Under the pieces are notes generated by a model, which saw nothing but the letters and a program-made list of their open reading frames with translations, was not told the DNA's origin and did not search any database. The position numbers and the translations under genes were made by a program. Positions 62,917-64,000 of a stretch of DNA of 64,000 bases are shown in pieces; positions within the stretch are counted from its first letter, which is position 1; the number at the start of each line of letters is the position of its first letter. Source of the stretch: Chryseobacterium sp. Leaf404. GTDB lineage: Bacteria > Bacteroidota > Bacteroidia > Flavobacteriales > Weeksellaceae. Location of the stretch: positions 242,476 through 306,475 of the forward strand of contig NZ_LMQM01000011.1 in assembly GCF_001424145.1 (NCBI RefSeq), read 5' to 3'.

Positions 62917-64000
62917 TTATTTGCTAATTTTAGAATAAATATTGACGATATCTTGATAAAGCTCGTCCAGAGACTGCGCAGAATGGAGTGGCGAATATTT
63001 TTCCATCTGAATTCTTTGCTGGAGATTTTCATATTCTTCTGCTACAGATCGTCCCTTATAGCTTTCAATAAAAGATACGAAACTGCTTCCGTGACCTTCA
63101 AAATACTCGCTCCGGACAGTCGCATCCAGCTCGGAAACTGTTGAAAAGAAACTTTGATAATTCTCTTCTTTCTTCAGACTGTTCAGATATGAAAAATAAT
63201 CATTTACATCAGTTTTAAGACTTTCTCTGATTTCTGCTTCAGTTTCTGCAACAGACCCTAAGGATTTAGTACTTATACTTTCAACAACTAAACGCTGTTT
63301 TTTTTGCCATTTTCTAAATGCAAAATAGATAAACAATAATCCCGCAAGAATTGATGCGTTGATCATTAAAATATTCCAGTGAAACTTTCTTTTTTCCTTT
63401 ACTCTAAATGCAGTAGTTTTCAAAACCGGGCTGTCTACCGTTTCAAGGAAATCGTTGGTGTAGTCGTTAACCTTTTCCACAGCAGTTTTGCTTGCATCGA
63501 GCTGCTCTTCAGTGAGTGCATTCAGAACAAGCGACTTTCCACCCAGGTCTACATACTGTGCATTTTCAGGGTTAAAGAATGAAAATTTTTCCGTTTTTAT
63601 ATTCAGAATACCTGCTTTGTGCGGAATAATAATATAATTAGCTGAAATATCTCCGGTAAAACCTGTAGGCCCCGCCACAATGTTGTTAACAATTTTCGGG
63701 GCAAAAATTTCGTAGTCTTCAGATTTTTCAATTTCTGGCAGATGCATATTCGCCAAATTACCTTCCCCTGAAACTTTCACTGTAACGTTAATCGGTTTTT
63801 TAGCTTCAATTTTTTCGTCGGTAGTTTTATAAACGTCTACTTTGAATTTCCCAACAGCATTTTTAAATCCTTCAGGAGCATCTGCCGGAAGTTTTTTTAC
63901 ATTAAGTTTTACCTTATTCGAACTTATCTTACTGCTGTTTGAATAGGAGCTTACAGAAGCTGAGACCGATGGCACCTCTACATAGCCAGACTCATTGGGA
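62917..64000 (-). CDS. batD: BatD family protein, C-terminal part (5' end outside window)
   Basis: The frame is open to the right edge; at least 360 residues are visible. It shows repeated beta domains (VDVYKTTDEKIEAKKPINVTVKVSGEGN, then PEIEKSEDYEIFAPK, and IIPHKAGILNIKTEKFSFFNP), a membrane helix near residues 205-225 of the visible part (ILMINASILAGLLFIYFAF) and a cytosolic tail. This is BatD of the Bacteroides aerotolerance operon, an inner-membrane protein with a large periplasmic domain. Other bat genes should lie just upstream, outside the window. Confidence 0.9.
   Translation of the reverse strand, partial: PNESGYVEVPSVSASVSSYSNSSKISSNKVKLNVKKLPADAPEGFKNAVGKFKVDVYKTTDEKIEAKKPINVTVKVSGEGNLANMHLPEIEKSEDYEIFAPKIVNNIVAGPTGFTGDISANYIIIPHKAGILNIKTEKFSFFNPENAQYVDLGGKSLVLNALTEEQLDASKTAVEKVNDYTNDFLETVDSPVLKTTAFRVKEKRKFHWNILMINASILAGLLFIYFAFRKWQKKQRLVVESISTKSLGSVAETEAEIRESLKTDVNDYFSYLNSLKKEENYQSFFSTVSELDATVRSEYFEGHGSSFVSFIESYKGRSVAEEYENLQQRIQMEKYSPLHSAQSLDELYQDIVNIYSKISK

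Overview
The window reads as a chromosomal segment of a Bacteroidota bacterium, most likely a Chryseobacterium-like member of the Flavobacteriales. Evidence: AT-rich DNA; recurrent TAnnTTTG promoter elements and few Shine-Dalgarno sites; type IX secretion (T9SS) type A and type B sorting domains; many lipoproteins with an SC or NC lipobox; a class A2 (CGA/CME-like) beta-lactamase; a long-form urocanate hydratase; a monomeric NADP isocitrate dehydrogenase; and a BatD gene. No rRNA, tRNA, CRISPR array or classical insertion sequence was seen. Product names come from reading motifs by eye, without database searches.

Layout. 1-15 kb: end of a class III nucleotide cyclase, an HD hydrolase and YitT transporter, S41 peptidase, metallo-beta-lactamase-fold hydrolase, MFS drug exporter, GT-C-like membrane protein, hydroxybutyryl-CoA dehydrogenase, class A beta-lactamase, Gfo/Idh oxidoreductase, pcm and a D-2-hydroxyacid dehydrogenase. 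15-23 kb: a 1399-residue T9SS type B surface protein, a DUF559 endonuclease-like gene bracketed by perfect 23-nt inverted repeats, and hutU. 23-26.5 kb is the clearest accessory region: a DUF5343 / Swt1-type HEPN / zinc-ribbon HEPN gene cluster, an apparently truncated DUF6261 gene, and four tandem ~155-bp palindromic units.

26.5-42.5 kb: a tubby-like hypothetical protein, a NAD-binding protein, a RelE/ParE toxin-antitoxin pair, a di-haem peroxidase, an RDD protein, icd, mvaD, an acyl-CoA ligase with an SDR, an esterase, a frameshifted DUF6922 gene, pdxJ and an MscS channel. 42.5-52 kb: lipoproteins, ung, a MutS2-like ATPase, a T9SS type A repeat protein split by one amber codon, and a cobalamin riboswitch whose next gene is, unexpectedly, an acyl-CoA thioesterase. 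52-64 kb: an HD hydrolase, a PadR/PspC pair with a palindromic operator over its promoter, an acyltransferase, a PaaI-like thioesterase, an operon of a sigma factor with a membrane tail plus a predicted outer-membrane protein, menF, marC and a partial batD.

Three patterns run through the whole window. Period-7 tandem DNA (about TTTGAGA or TTCGGGA) fills many gene borders and has entered mvaD. Several families of palindromic REP-like elements recur. Five genes have a TAnnTTTG box exactly four bases before the start codon, which predicts leaderless mRNAs. The strongest leads for undescribed biology are the DUF559 inverted-repeat element and the DUF5343/HEPN cluster.
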